Positions 19,652 to 28,299 of a DNA stretch of 64,000 nucleotides are shown in pieces. The stretch comes from Chromatiales bacterium. GTDB taxonomy: Bacteria > Pseudomonadota > Gammaproteobacteria > Chromatiales > Chromatiaceae. Made by a program: the position numbers and the translations under genes. The DNA lies in the NCBI GenBank assembly GCA_028284585.1, contig JANQRK010000022.1, positions 1 through 64,000 on the forward strand, written 5' to 3'. Below the pieces are notes generated by a model. It was not told the DNA's origin, searched no databases, and saw nothing but the letters and a program-made list of their open reading frames with translations. Positions within the stretch are counted from its first letter, which is position 1; every line of letters starts with the position of its first letter.

Positions 19652-20482
19652 GATCTCGGTCTCAGTAATCGTGGCTTCTTACGCGCATGCTCCGGAAACC
19701 CGGTAGATCACGCCTGACATGGACAGTCGACCGGTTTTGGTTGCGACTGCGCAGCGCCGACTTTAAGCAGCACCGCCTTAAAAATCTGCGGTCAGCCATT
19801 AGCCCTAGCGATGACTGCCTAGGGGCTTGGCTGAGACCGACAAGGAATCACGCGCGACCAACTTATGTCTACATCGTCCCATTGCGGCTCAGGACTGCCA
19901 ACATCGGCCTCGGCAGTGAAGGCGTTCGCCGGAAAATCCGATAGCCTACCGACTCTTACATCTTTCAAGGCGATCCGGTTTCTCCCGTCGAACTACCCAG
20001 GAGTATTGGCTTTCGCGCAGCACTGTATTAGACAAGCATCTCAAGCATGTCGTTATTTTGCATAAGCATATCTTCAGGCCTGATACCTGACAAACGGAAT
20101 CTATGGGACAATGATATCGGTGTTGCCGATACTAGGACAATCCGGTGGGTACTTTTGGACCAAGTGGGAGTCGTGCTTCTCTATAGAACCGGGCGGACCC
20201 GCTAGCTTGACAACCCCACCCGTGCGCTAGCAAAAGCCAATCGCGCGTGCCGCATAAAATTCCACAGCGGCTGACGCACTTGGAGGTTTGCATAGTCCCC
20301 CCGAATCTACCGGCGGATCCGGGGAGCAAACTGCCATGGCTCCACCCGGTGCAGATCCAAATTGCACCGCAGGACAACGGCGAGCGCGCATTGCCCGTTT
20401 GTGTAGCGTCAGCTGTGACCCCGCTAAGCGCGATACAGTGCCGCTCCCCCCAAACCAGGACGAGTTGAGGGTCACCCAGTCT
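19652..20482. other. Long intergenic region with a small hairpin flanked by direct repeats
   Basis: No convincing gene is present in these 831 bases; the short frames lack protein-like sequence. At 20106..20141 two copies of GGACAAT flank a perfect hairpin (TATCGG 20115-20120, CCGATA 20126-20131), which resembles the edge of a decayed mobile element or a protein-binding site. The promoter for the sigma-54 activator gene should lie near 19660-19800. Confidence 0.4.
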
Positions 20483-21325
20483 CTACGCTTCACCTGCAAT
20501 GGCATCTGCATCGCCCGGTTGGCCGGTGTAGGCCCGGTGAAACGCAGTAACAAAGGGCCGGAAATCTTTGACCGTTCCATAAATCGCGACCACACCTTCC
20601 CGTCGACGATCGTAGACTACGTTCACACCCTCGGTGCGTCCCGCTGGATTGGGTCGCGCCTCGCCGTTGTAATAAATCCAATGCCTGGCCCGGACTGAGG
20701 CATAGACCAGGTCCTGGTCGGAATGAATAGCCCACACAACGACATAATTCCAACTGCCGATGCTCAGCTTGGCGCGGCCTGTTTCCTCCCCGGCCTCATC
20801 TGGATTGACCTGCCACTGGAAGACGGGAACTTGCCCTTTGTAGCCGGGATCCGAGTTGCCTTGCGGCTGGTCTGCTTCTGGTGGAGCGAAGGCATCTGGC
20901 ATTTCGGCCGGCGGCTCAGTCGCCGATTTCGACTTCTCTTTCTTCTTTTCTGCGCCTGGATCCAACAAATCCTTCAAGTTCGGACTCCCGCCGTGATCGG
21001 GATCCGGCACGGGATCGAGGCCATACTCCTGCAAATCGACATGCAAGGGATTCATGGCGGCGCCGCCGAGTAACATGGATTCGTCGTCATAGGGTGGCTC
21101 GGAATGGATCTCGATCTCCGTGAACGAGGCATTGCGCAGCAGCTCGCGCACCTCGTTCTCCATGGTCGCCACCTTCTCAGAATTGACCGAGTCCGGCGTC
21201 AATTCCACTTCGACGCGCGAGCCTTCCACCCCGACACTCTTGACAAAACCTAACGCCACCAGATCCCGCGAGCGGCCCGGAAAGCGGATTTGCCGCAACA
21301 TCTCTTTGACTTCCTCTGGCTCCAT
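20483..21325 (-). CDS. DUF59-like two-domain protein, paralogue of the nar-operon first gene
   Basis: The 280-residue protein has an N-terminal MIP18/DUF59-like domain (VKEMLRQIRFPGRSRDLVALGFV, then a second strand set to ~residue 90). A charged low-complexity linker rich in Pro, Lys and Glu follows (~100-160). The C-terminal domain (~165-270) contains VPVFQWQVNP, SWNYVVVWAIHSDQD and VVAIYGTVKDFRPFV. The same layout and end motif recur in the protein at 35981..36877, the first gene of the nar-like operon. DUF59 proteins often help deliver Fe-S clusters; the C-terminal domain is unknown to me. It is monocistronic here. A role in maturing the Nar-like enzyme is inference from the paralogue. Confidence 0.75.
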   Translation of the reverse strand: MEPEEVKEMLRQIRFPGRSRDLVALGFVKSVGVEGSRVEVELTPDSVNSEKVATMENEVRELLRNASFTEIEIHSEPPYDDESMLLGGAAMNPLHVDLQEYGLDPVPDPDHGGSPNLKDLLDPGAEKKKEKSKSATEPPAEMPDAFAPPEADQPQGNSDPGYKGQVPVFQWQVNPDEAGEETGRAKLSIGSWNYVVVWAIHSDQDLVYASVRARHWIYYNGEARPNPAGRTEGVNVVYDRRREGVVAIYGTVKDFRPFVTAFHRAYTGQPGDADAIAGEA

Positions 21326-21572
21326 TGAAAACCTCTCTACCTTATGTATTCGCCAAAATTGAGTACGTATTGTCGGCCCATCGATGCCAAACCGCGGCCG
21401 ACCCAGGCCGCGAATTACGCACTATCGCCGATCTTGGAAGGATGACAACCGGACAATTTAAGCAGAATGCAGGCCAAACCGAAACGTCTGCACGCTGCAC
21501 CGACTTTGCCGGCGGCTCGTATGTGCTGCGCCCGACATCTACGAATCAAACAACCTAATCACAAGCGCTGCT

Positions 21573-21842
21573 ATGGAGCTGCGCCAATTGCGCTCTCTGG
21601 TGACCGTTAGCGAGGTCCAGTTCAGGGTGACTCGAACAGCCAAACGACTGCACTTGGTGCAGTCTGCTGTTACTCAGTACCTGAGACAACTAGAAACAGA
21701 GATAGGCACCAGCCTATTCGTGCGCCATGGCAAACGTCTGATCGGATTGACGGCGGCAGGCGAAAAGGTATTGAGCCATGCCTGTGAGATATTAAGGTGG
21801 GACTTTGTCGCGCATCTTAGGCGGCCAGCCAGGAAAATTTGA
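21573..21842 (+). pseudogene. Truncated CysB-like LysR regulator (DNA-binding domain only)
   Basis: The 89 residues start MELRQLRSLVTVSE and form a LysR winged helix-turn-helix close to CysB/Cbl (TAKRLHLVQSAVTQYLRQLE, GTSLFVRHGKRLIGLTAAG). The sequence turns unrelated after about residue 73 and stops, so the effector domain of roughly 220 residues is gone. The break lies about 250 bp before the decayed IS256-type element, a plausible cause. Confidence 0.7.
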
Positions 21843-22104
21843 TCCTTTCACATCCTCCGGAAACCCGCAAAGGTTGACGTACCAATCGCCTAGCAGGACC
21901 AAATTCGTAGACCTACTGACCACTAAAGTCTGCGACATTTGCCTAATTCTTGTGGGTTACGATCGTTTAACGTGGTGTTTGGGCGAGTTGAAGAGTAGCG
22001 GCGTATCTCGTTAGAAATTGTTGTTGAGAGACACCCAAATCAACTGTGGAGATACGTCACTGCGAAAGAGAATTGCGTGGTCTTTCTTGCGGGTCGAGAG
22101 ACCG

Positions 22105-23151
22105 GCTTTAATGCGCTGACCGGGCTGTTGCGCAACGGCGCCAGGACACTGATAGCGTAAAGCTGCTAGAGACGTTCAAAGGTTGTAAGGACGCCGAGGG
22201 TCATGCCTTGGCGGTCCGCTACGGTTACCAGCCAGAACGCGAGATCCAGACGGGCATCGGTCCTGTGACGGAGAAGGTGTCGAAGGTGCACGGTCGTGGC
22301 GGCGGTGAGCCGATCACGTTCCGCGCGGCCCTTGTACCGGCCTATGTGCGCAAGGCCGCTAGTCTAGAGGCGGCCCTGCCGTGGCCGTACCTGAAAGGGA
22401 TCTTGACGGGCGAGATGCAGACGGCCCTGGAAGCGCTGGTTGGCCCGGAAGCCAAGGGCTTATCGTCGAGCACCGTCTCACGACTGAAACAGCGCTGGAC
22501 AGGAGAATACTACGCTTGGCTGCAGCGCCCTGGGACAACGACCGCTGGGTTTATCTCTAGGCTGATGGGATTAATGCACCGCGGGCTGAAGGCGCCGAAG
22601 CTGGCTGTCGGTGACGGTGCGTTGGGATTCTGGGCCGCGCTGGACGAAGTCTTTGCACAGACACGTCAGCGCCGCTGCTTGATGCACAAGACCGGCAAGG
22701 TGCTCAATGCCCTGCCCAAGACCGTGCAGCCGAAGGCCAAGCGGGCCTTGATGACATCTGGCAGGCGCCCAAGTGGGAAGAGGCCGAAGTGGCCTTTTAT
22801 GCCTTTGTCGAGACCTATCAACCGAAGTATCCCAACACCAAGGCGGTGACGACACTGCTTAAGGGTCGTGAGGTGCTGATGACGTTTTACGATTTTCCGG
22901 CGACGCATTGGCAACACTTGCAAACGACGAATCCGATCGAATCCACGTTTGCGACCATTCGCCATCGCACGGCCCGAGCCAAGGGCTGCGTAACCCGAGA
23001 CAGCATGCTGCATATGCTGTTCAAACTCGGCGAATGTGCCGAGAAGACTTGGCGCAAGCTACGCGGCTTCGCCTATCTCGCCAAGGTCATTGACGGCGTC
23101 GAGTTCGACAATGGCAAAGGGGTGAAACGAACTGACCAGCTCGCCGCTTGA
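22105..23151 (+). mobile_element. Decayed IS256/Mutator-family transposase
   Basis: Transposase sequence is spread over two frames. The N-terminal part (ALTGLLRNGARTLIA) stops at once. The next part (VRYGYQPEREIQTGIGPVT .. LEAALPWPYLKGI) runs to a TAG at 22558-22560 within VYL-stop-ADGI, where the family has Trp. Right after it, about 50 residues carrying the catalytic acidic region are missing, joining directly to HRGLKAPKLAVGDGALGFW. A frameshift near 22745 leads to the last part (LDDIWQAPKW .. NPIESTFATIRHRT .. AKVIDGVEF) ending at 23151. The element cannot transpose by itself. Terminal inverted repeats could not be fixed with confidence. Confidence 0.85.
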
Positions 23152-23565
23152 TTTCAATTCGTACACCAGATTTGACGCAGCTCAAATTTTCGCCAGTTGC
23201 TGTAGCGTCCAATATAAACCGCGTAGCTTTCAGCGACTTCACGCCGTATCTTACGCGCGCCATCCTTTGGTTAAGTCGCCCCCTGCGAGCAGGATTGTGA
23301 ACACGAGTTCACAACCAGGGTTTAGTGTGTCTTGTGCTAAATCGTACTGCTGCGCAAACGATTTGGCTGTTTTGCAGCTCCCGAAGACGACGGCAGGACG
23401 CATGGCATATCGGGAAGACGCCTCTATACATGTTTGCGCGGCTTCAACCTGGAGGTCATATGTCTCGAGCCGCGTCTATTTTCCAGACCACTTCTGAATC
23501 ATGGCGCCGGAACCGAATCAAATCATCACAAAATCGTGTACGCACTCTAATAAGGAGATGAATTA
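23152..23565. other. Region between IS remnant and FNT gene
   Basis: The first ~70 bases resemble the right end of an IS256-type element (ccagatttgacgcagctc). The rest holds no gene I can support. The last part must contain the FNT promoter; no clear FNR-type TTGAT-N4-ATCAA site was seen. Confidence 0.4.
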
Positions 23566-24375
23566 ATGTCCTATCTAGACCCCTCAGAATTCGGCAAGAA
23601 GATGGTGGATGCCGGTGAATCCAAGATAAGAATGGCAACCAAAGATACCCTGATCAGGGCTTACATGGCCGGTGCTTTACTTGGACTCGCGGCGGCATTT
23701 GCAATAACTATCACCGTAAACACAGGTAACCCACTCGTCGGCGCGTTGCTGTTCCCCGTCGGCTTCTGCATGCTGTACCTCATGGGCTTCGACCTGCTGA
23801 CAGGTGTGTTTGTTCTCACGCCGCTGGCTTGGCTGGACAGACGTCCTGGCTGTACCTTTGCTAGGGTGCTCAAAAACTGGTTCCTCGTATTCTGTGGTAA
23901 CTTCGCTGGAGCTATCACCACGGCGGTCATGATGGTTTGGATCTTGACCTACGGCTTCAACACCGATCCAGGACCGGTTGGAGCAAAATTGGCCTCCATC
24001 GGTGAAGCCAGAACCTTGGGCTACAAGGAGCACGGCGCAGCGGGCTGGGCTACGATCTTTATTCGGGGCGCACTCTGTAACTGGATGGTCTCGCTGGGCG
24101 TTGTTGGCGCCATGATCTCGACCAGTGTCAGCGGTAAGGTCATCGCCATGTGGATGCCCATCTTGCTGTTCTTCTACATGACCTTCGAGCATTCGATCGT
24201 TAATATGTTCTTGTTCCCTATCGCGATGATGATGGGTGGCGACTTCGGTATCCCGGACTATCTGTTCTGGAACGAGGCACCGACCGCCCTTGGTAACCTG
24301 GTCGGTGGTCTTTCGCTGACCGGTCTGATTATCTATTCCACTCACGTCAGGACCGCACCTAAGCATATTTTCTAA
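23566..24375 (+). CDS. Formate/nitrite transporter (FNT) family channel
   Basis: The 269-residue membrane protein has six hydrophobic helices with FNT signatures: AGALLGLAAAFAI, NPLVGALLFPVGFCMLYLMG.DLLTG, the NWFLVFCGNFAGA segment and a second half with GALCNWMVSLGV and FEHSIVNMFLFP, where the conserved pore His sits in FEHS. The family passes formate, nitrite or hydrosulfide. A strong ribosome binding site (AAGGAG) precedes ATG 23566, and a perfect terminator follows. In this neighbourhood nitrite is the likely cargo, which is inferred from the nar-like operon 4 kb away. Confidence 0.9.
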   Translation: MSYLDPSEFGKKMVDAGESKIRMATKDTLIRAYMAGALLGLAAAFAITITVNTGNPLVGALLFPVGFCMLYLMGFDLLTGVFVLTPLAWLDRRPGCTFARVLKNWFLVFCGNFAGAITTAVMMVWILTYGFNTDPGPVGAKLASIGEARTLGYKEHGAAGWATIFIRGALCNWMVSLGVVGAMISTSVSGKVIAMWMPILLFFYMTFEHSIVNMFLFPIAMMMGGDFGIPDYLFWNEAPTALGNLVGGLSLTGLIIYSTHVRTAPKHIF

Positions 24376-24409
24376 GGTAAGGTTCAAGGCAATTCAGTGG
24401 ATAGAGTTG

Positions 24410-24444
24410 AAAAGCCTCACCGCATATGCGGTGAGGCTTTTTTA
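24410..24444 (+). terminator. Rho-independent terminator after the FNT gene
   Basis: A perfect palindrome AAAGCCTCACCGCA/TGCGGTGAGGCTTT at 24411-24440 is followed by further Ts, 35 bp past the FNT stop. It is nearly symmetric and could stop transcripts from both strands, including the convergent DUF59 gene. Confidence 0.93.
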
Positions 24445-24636
24445 TTGGACTCGTGGGATAGGGTTGACGGTGCACCAAGGTTGGCACCACCCGTCTTCGA
24501 AGGCCGATTGGGCGAGGCAGCGTAGAAGTATTTGGATTGCGCTATTACTCGCCGCCGACAGTATTACAAATCCCGAAGCGCTTGGGCCGATTCATTGGTG
24601 GTGCAGAGATGCGGTGAGAATTCGCGCTTGGACGCC

Positions 24637-25056
24637 TCAGAGCAGATTCATCTGCAGTCTGGCGGCCTCTGACATTGTTTCCGGTGTCCACGGCGGGTCC
24701 CATACCAGACTCACATCTACGCAGCCGATGCCATCGACATTATTGACAATAGCGTTACGAACCATGATCGGCATCACGCCTGCAACTGGGCAACCGGGGG
24801 CAGTGAGCGTCATCTCAACGGCGATATCGCCATCTGCCGAAACATCCAGCCCATAGACCAAGCCGAGGTCGTAGATATTGACCGGTATCTCGGGATCGTA
24901 GACGGCGCGTAGGGCCTCAATAACCTGCTGCCGCAACCCCTCTATCGCTGGATCGTCCGTCGAACCCAGCCCAACGCGCCGATCCAGCTCGTCGGGGTCC
25001 ATGCCTTGCACTGAACCGAAATCGACGCCTTCTAGGTGGTCAGGTCGTTCCATCAC
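24637..25056 (-). CDS. PaaD/SufT-like DUF59 metal-sulfur cluster protein
   Basis: This 139-residue protein has a 45-residue N-terminal extension followed by a DUF59/MIP18 domain: EALRAVYDPEIPVNIYDLGLVYGL, then MTLTAPGCPVAGVMP with the conserved Cys, and VDVSLVWDPPWTPETMSE at the end. SufT/PaaD-type proteins act in Fe-S cluster maturation. It is the third DUF59-like gene in 12 kb, but it is the classic type and lacks the extra C-terminal domain of the two others. Confidence 0.88.
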   Translation of the reverse strand: MMERPDHLEGVDFGSVQGMDPDELDRRVGLGSTDDPAIEGLRQQVIEALRAVYDPEIPVNIYDLGLVYGLDVSADGDIAVEMTLTAPGCPVAGVMPIMVRNAIVNNVDGIGCVDVSLVWDPPWTPETMSEAARLQMNLL

Positions 25057-25170
25057 TTTTTACCGGAGTAATGTAATCATCGAATCAGCGCGGTTTTTTG
25101 CCAGCGCCGCAGCGATACGCAGCGCAGCAGGCCGAGGCGACACAAGCGGCTATCCCCGGGGCGCTATGAA

Positions 25171-25398
25171 TTACCTGATATCCCACGGATCTGGTGGCAG
25201 CGCATTCTTGCCGAGCACCGCCACTTCCGAGCGACGTCTCTTGGCCAACGCTCTCACTGTTCCGACGTGTACCTTTAGCTCTGAAGCGGCAGCGTAGGCT
25301 TCCTCGACCGTGGCCGTCTTTCGTGCCTGCTCCGGAGCCGACGCAAATTGCGGCTTGTGGGGCTCGTGTAATATATCTGGCTCAACACTTTTAGGCAT
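25171..25398 (-). CDS. Small hypothetical protein, 75 residues
   Basis: The frame starts MPKSVEPDILHEPHKPQ and encodes a charged, Ala-rich sequence with a helical centre (TVEEAYAAASELKVHVGTVRALAKRRR) and the end PPDPWDIR. The composition is protein-like, but the ribosome binding site is weak and I know no family. It may not be real. Confidence 0.4.
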   Translation of the reverse strand: MPKSVEPDILHEPHKPQFASAPEQARKTATVEEAYAAASELKVHVGTVRALAKRRRSEVAVLGKNALPPDPWDIR

Positions 25399-25897
25399 AA
25401 CAGTTCTCTAGGTTCCGTAGCTTTAGTGTGCTCATCTAAACAGCTTAGATGGGTCACACGGGATTTGATTCAAAGGCGCTCTAGGGGCCGCAAATTTCCA
25501 CCACAGCCCCGGGACGGAAAACTTGCGTCTGCGTCCCCTTAATTGGCTCTGCGCAGACTGACAAAGCGGTCCGATCATGACGTAATAATTGATTGTACCA
25601 GCGAATCGGCCTGCAGAATGCCCGCCAAGCACTAGATTCTGCAAAATATCGACCGCGGGCTTGCCAAACTGACTGTGGCAATCCCAGCGGCCCCTGCCCG
25701 AGTGAATAAGCATTGCCGAAACATCCACATACGACACGGGCAGCATCACTCAAACGCCGATGCTCTGAATGTCGTTCTGGCCTCTGCCGGCCCCAGAAAC
25801 CAAGTCGTGTCCCAGGTCATGCAAAGGATAAGGACTTTTTTAGCATAAAGAAAACGAATTTTTTTGGCCTTGATATCGAAGTCACCGATATATTATC
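25399..25897. other. Intergenic region upstream of the LysR gene
   Basis: These ~500 bases have open minus-strand frames with Trp/Cys-rich, low-plausibility translations that could be worn transposase sequence, but no family motif is clear. The A/T-rich end (25835-25895) should hold the promoter of the LysR gene. Confidence 0.35.
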
Positions 25898-25906
25898 GTG
25901 GCGCCC

Positions 25907-26863
25907 GTGGATGTTCAGCAAGTAAAGACCTTTCTAGCAGTGGTGGCCCACGGTAGTTTTCTCGAGGCGGCTGCCCAGGTCCATGTCACGCAATCCACGG
26001 TGAGCGCGCGTATCCAGAATCTGGAGCGATCCCTCGGCGCGCGCCTGTTCGTGCGCAACCGAACCGGTGCTACGCTCACTCCGGCTGGGCAGCGTCTGCT
26101 GCGGCACGCCAAGACCCTGTTGCTCACCTTCGAGCAGGCGAGGCACGACGTCGGGCTACCCAGCCGGTTTAGCACGTCCCTAACGATCGGTGCACGTACC
26201 GCGCTGTGGGATGACTTCCTACCACGTTGGGCGGGTCGGATGCGTGAAGTCGCAGGTGATATCTCGCTGAACATGGCGATCGGCTTCGAAGGCGACTTGA
26301 TGCGCCGCATTATCGCCGGCACGATGGACCTAGCGTTGATGTACAGCCCGCAGCAAGGCGCTGGCATCCAGGTTGAACACCTGTTCGACGAGACCCTAAT
26401 CCTGGTCGCTAGCGGCGCAGATCAGCTCCCTCCGAACGACGGCTACGTCTATGTGGACTGGGGCCCAACATTCTATGCCCAGCACCGAAAAGTCTACCCA
26501 GATCACGAGCGCCCCGCCCAAACCGCTAACATCGGCTGGCTTGGGCTGCAGCTGATACTGGCCAATGGTGGTAGCTGCTTTGTACCCGAAAGAGTCGCCG
26601 GCACCTATCTGCGCGACGGTTGTCTACATCGAGTTCCACATACACCCGCCCTGCTACTACCTGCCTATGTGGTGTACTCGACGGAGACCGAGTCGAGTGG
26701 CTTGGACACGGCGCTCAGTGTACTGCGAGCCCTGATCGACGAAGGCGCGGTATCAGCAGACGCTGGCCGGTCCCTCCAAACGGGTTTGTCCGGCCCAGAT
26801 AGCCCTGTCAGTCCTGGGGAGTCCTGGACTAATCCAGCGCGTGACGAACGTCTGGTGGAATAG
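25907..26863 (+). CDS. LysR-family transcriptional regulator
   Basis: This ~318-residue regulator opens MDVQQVKTFLAVVAHGSFLEAAAQ, a standard LysR helix-turn-helix (HVTQSTVSARIQNLERSLGARLFVR). A periplasmic-binding-protein-like effector domain follows to about residue 280, then a Pro/Ser-rich tail. GTG 25907 is preferred because it gives the usual LysR length before the HTH; GTG 25898 is the alternative. It lies between the FNT gene and the TDT/nar-like operon and is convergent with the latter, so it may respond to a nitrogen or anion signal. The effector is unknown. Confidence 0.88.
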   Translation: MDVQQVKTFLAVVAHGSFLEAAAQVHVTQSTVSARIQNLERSLGARLFVRNRTGATLTPAGQRLLRHAKTLLLTFEQARHDVGLPSRFSTSLTIGARTALWDDFLPRWAGRMREVAGDISLNMAIGFEGDLMRRIIAGTMDLALMYSPQQGAGIQVEHLFDETLILVASGADQLPPNDGYVYVDWGPTFYAQHRKVYPDHERPAQTANIGWLGLQLILANGGSCFVPERVAGTYLRDGCLHRVPHTPALLLPAYVVYSTETESSGLDTALSVLRALIDEGAVSADAGRSLQTGLSGPDSPVSPGESWTNPARDERLVE

Positions 26864-27022
26864 CCGTATCCCGATCACTCAGCGTTCGTAGCACGGACAT
26901 CGGATGGGCAGCAGCCCATCTTAGGCTTCTCTGCATGGGTACCGGGATGAGGTGCCCGTCCAGGAACGCCGCACCAGTTGTTTTGCAGGTATTCGAACGC
27001 GCCGCGGCCAAGCCGCTCGCCG

Positions 27023-28102
27023 TCAGCCGGGCGCGGAGACGTCGCGCATTGCGACCTTCAATGCCTGTACGACACGCTTGAACAGACCGAAGAAAGTGAG
27101 GCTCCAGGCCAAGAGCGCGACATAGACGGTTATCGCCGGTAGCCACAGCAAGCCGTCGTAATCCGTTGCGATCGCCAACTGATAGGTGCTTGCCGTGTAC
27201 ATGCCCAGGGGAAACACCGCGCTCCACAGCATTGGTGTGTAAACGACCCCACTCCGTCTTACAGTCCAGACCCAGAGGATGACGAGCAACGGTATCCACC
27301 AGCTCCCTGCCGCCCAGAAAAACAGGGTGAAGCCCTTCACGAAGGGCACTAGATCTGTCAGGAGCGGCGATCCGGCGGCGGCCAACAACAAACTCGACCC
27401 GGCCTGGGTGGCAATAGCCGTCGCCCCCATATTGATCCAATAAGGCGGCGTGATGCTGGCTGGCTCGACCGGCAAGAAGGTCAAGCGGTAAAAAATCAGC
27501 GCAATGATGTTCAGATACAACATGCAACCCATGCAGTAGAACAAAAAACATACAAAGAGAATCGCTTGTTGGTGTTCGGGGAACTCAGCGGCGACTCCAC
27601 ATCCGAGAACTGCAATCGACTGCGTGGCAACCGAGGCGACCAGCCACACCCCGCTGAACCCGTCGATCAGTGAAGGTTTCGTCGGTTGAGCAATCACGGC
27701 AGTGAACAGCGCATAGCTGATAACAAGCCATAGCGCCAAGGCCAGCATCCAAAGAGCCGCGGCAATACCTGTTTGGTCGGTCAACAATACAAACTGCCCG
27801 CCCAACACACTGGTTCCCGCGACTATCGTAAAGAAGCCGGGCGCCTTGGCATGGGTGCGCAAATCGTCCAGCAGCGCGGTGGGGAAGGCCATAGCGCGCA
27901 ACGCGAACATGGCCCACAGAACCACGAAGGTCACCAGGTTCACGGCAAACAACGGTACCGCGATCCAGTGCATCCCCAATAGCTCGCTCGCAATGGAGAC
28001 AATGCCTGTCGCCATCACCAAGGCGAACGACGCTGGTGGTAAAGCGGCGACCCATCCCTTGGCGACGTCGGACATACTCCGCGTCGAATTTTGATTATCC
28101 AT
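27023..28102 (-). CDS. TDT-family (TehA/SLAC1-like) anion or dicarboxylate transporter
   Basis: The protein has about ten hydrophobic helices starting with PASFALVMATGIVSIA, the opening helix of the tellurite-resistance/dicarboxylate transporter family. Members include malate permeases, sulfite exporters and the plant SLAC1 channel, which passes nitrate and chloride. ATG 28102 (MDNQNSTRS) is chosen; ATG 28153 is in frame and would add 17 residues. Neither has a clear ribosome binding site. It lies downstream of the nar-like operon, beyond a terminator, on the same strand. Nitrate export is a reasonable but unproven guess. Confidence 0.8.
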   Translation of the reverse strand: MDNQNSTRSMSDVAKGWVAALPPASFALVMATGIVSIASELLGMHWIAVPLFAVNLVTFVVLWAMFALRAMAFPTALLDDLRTHAKAPGFFTIVAGTSVLGGQFVLLTDQTGIAAALWMLALALWLVISYALFTAVIAQPTKPSLIDGFSGVWLVASVATQSIAVLGCGVAAEFPEHQQAILFVCFLFYCMGCMLYLNIIALIFYRLTFLPVEPASITPPYWINMGATAIATQAGSSLLLAAAGSPLLTDLVPFVKGFTLFFWAAGSWWIPLLVILWVWTVRRSGVVYTPMLWSAVFPLGMYTASTYQLAIATDYDGLLWLPAITVYVALLAWSLTFFGLFKRVVQALKVAMRDVSAPG

Positions 28103-28263
28103 CAAAGAGAACCCGTAGGAGGTGTAATCACCCAGGTAATGATATCCATGCAATCAAGAGCGGCACGGATTGGCGATGATGCGTCTTATCAACCCATTCA
28201 GGGGAACCCTGAAAGAAGCGTATCAGTATTTGTTGCGCCCCAGACGCGGACGACTTGGAGGGG

Positions 28264-28290
28264 AAAAGCGCCCCCGGCGAGGGGGGCGCT
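28264..28290 (-). terminator. Terminator of the nar-like operon
   Basis: A 9-bp stem (AGCGCCCCC 28267-28275, GGGGGCGCT 28282-28290) with a short loop is followed on the minus strand by TTTT. It lies 10 bp past the narI-cytochrome stop and separates the operon from the TDT gene. Confidence 0.82.
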
Positions 28291-28299
28291 AAACGCTAT

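Noticed and set aside
25399-25897. Worn transposase gene on the minus strand
   Set aside because: The translations are Trp/Cys-rich and faintly like an integrase end, but no motif is firm enough to call.
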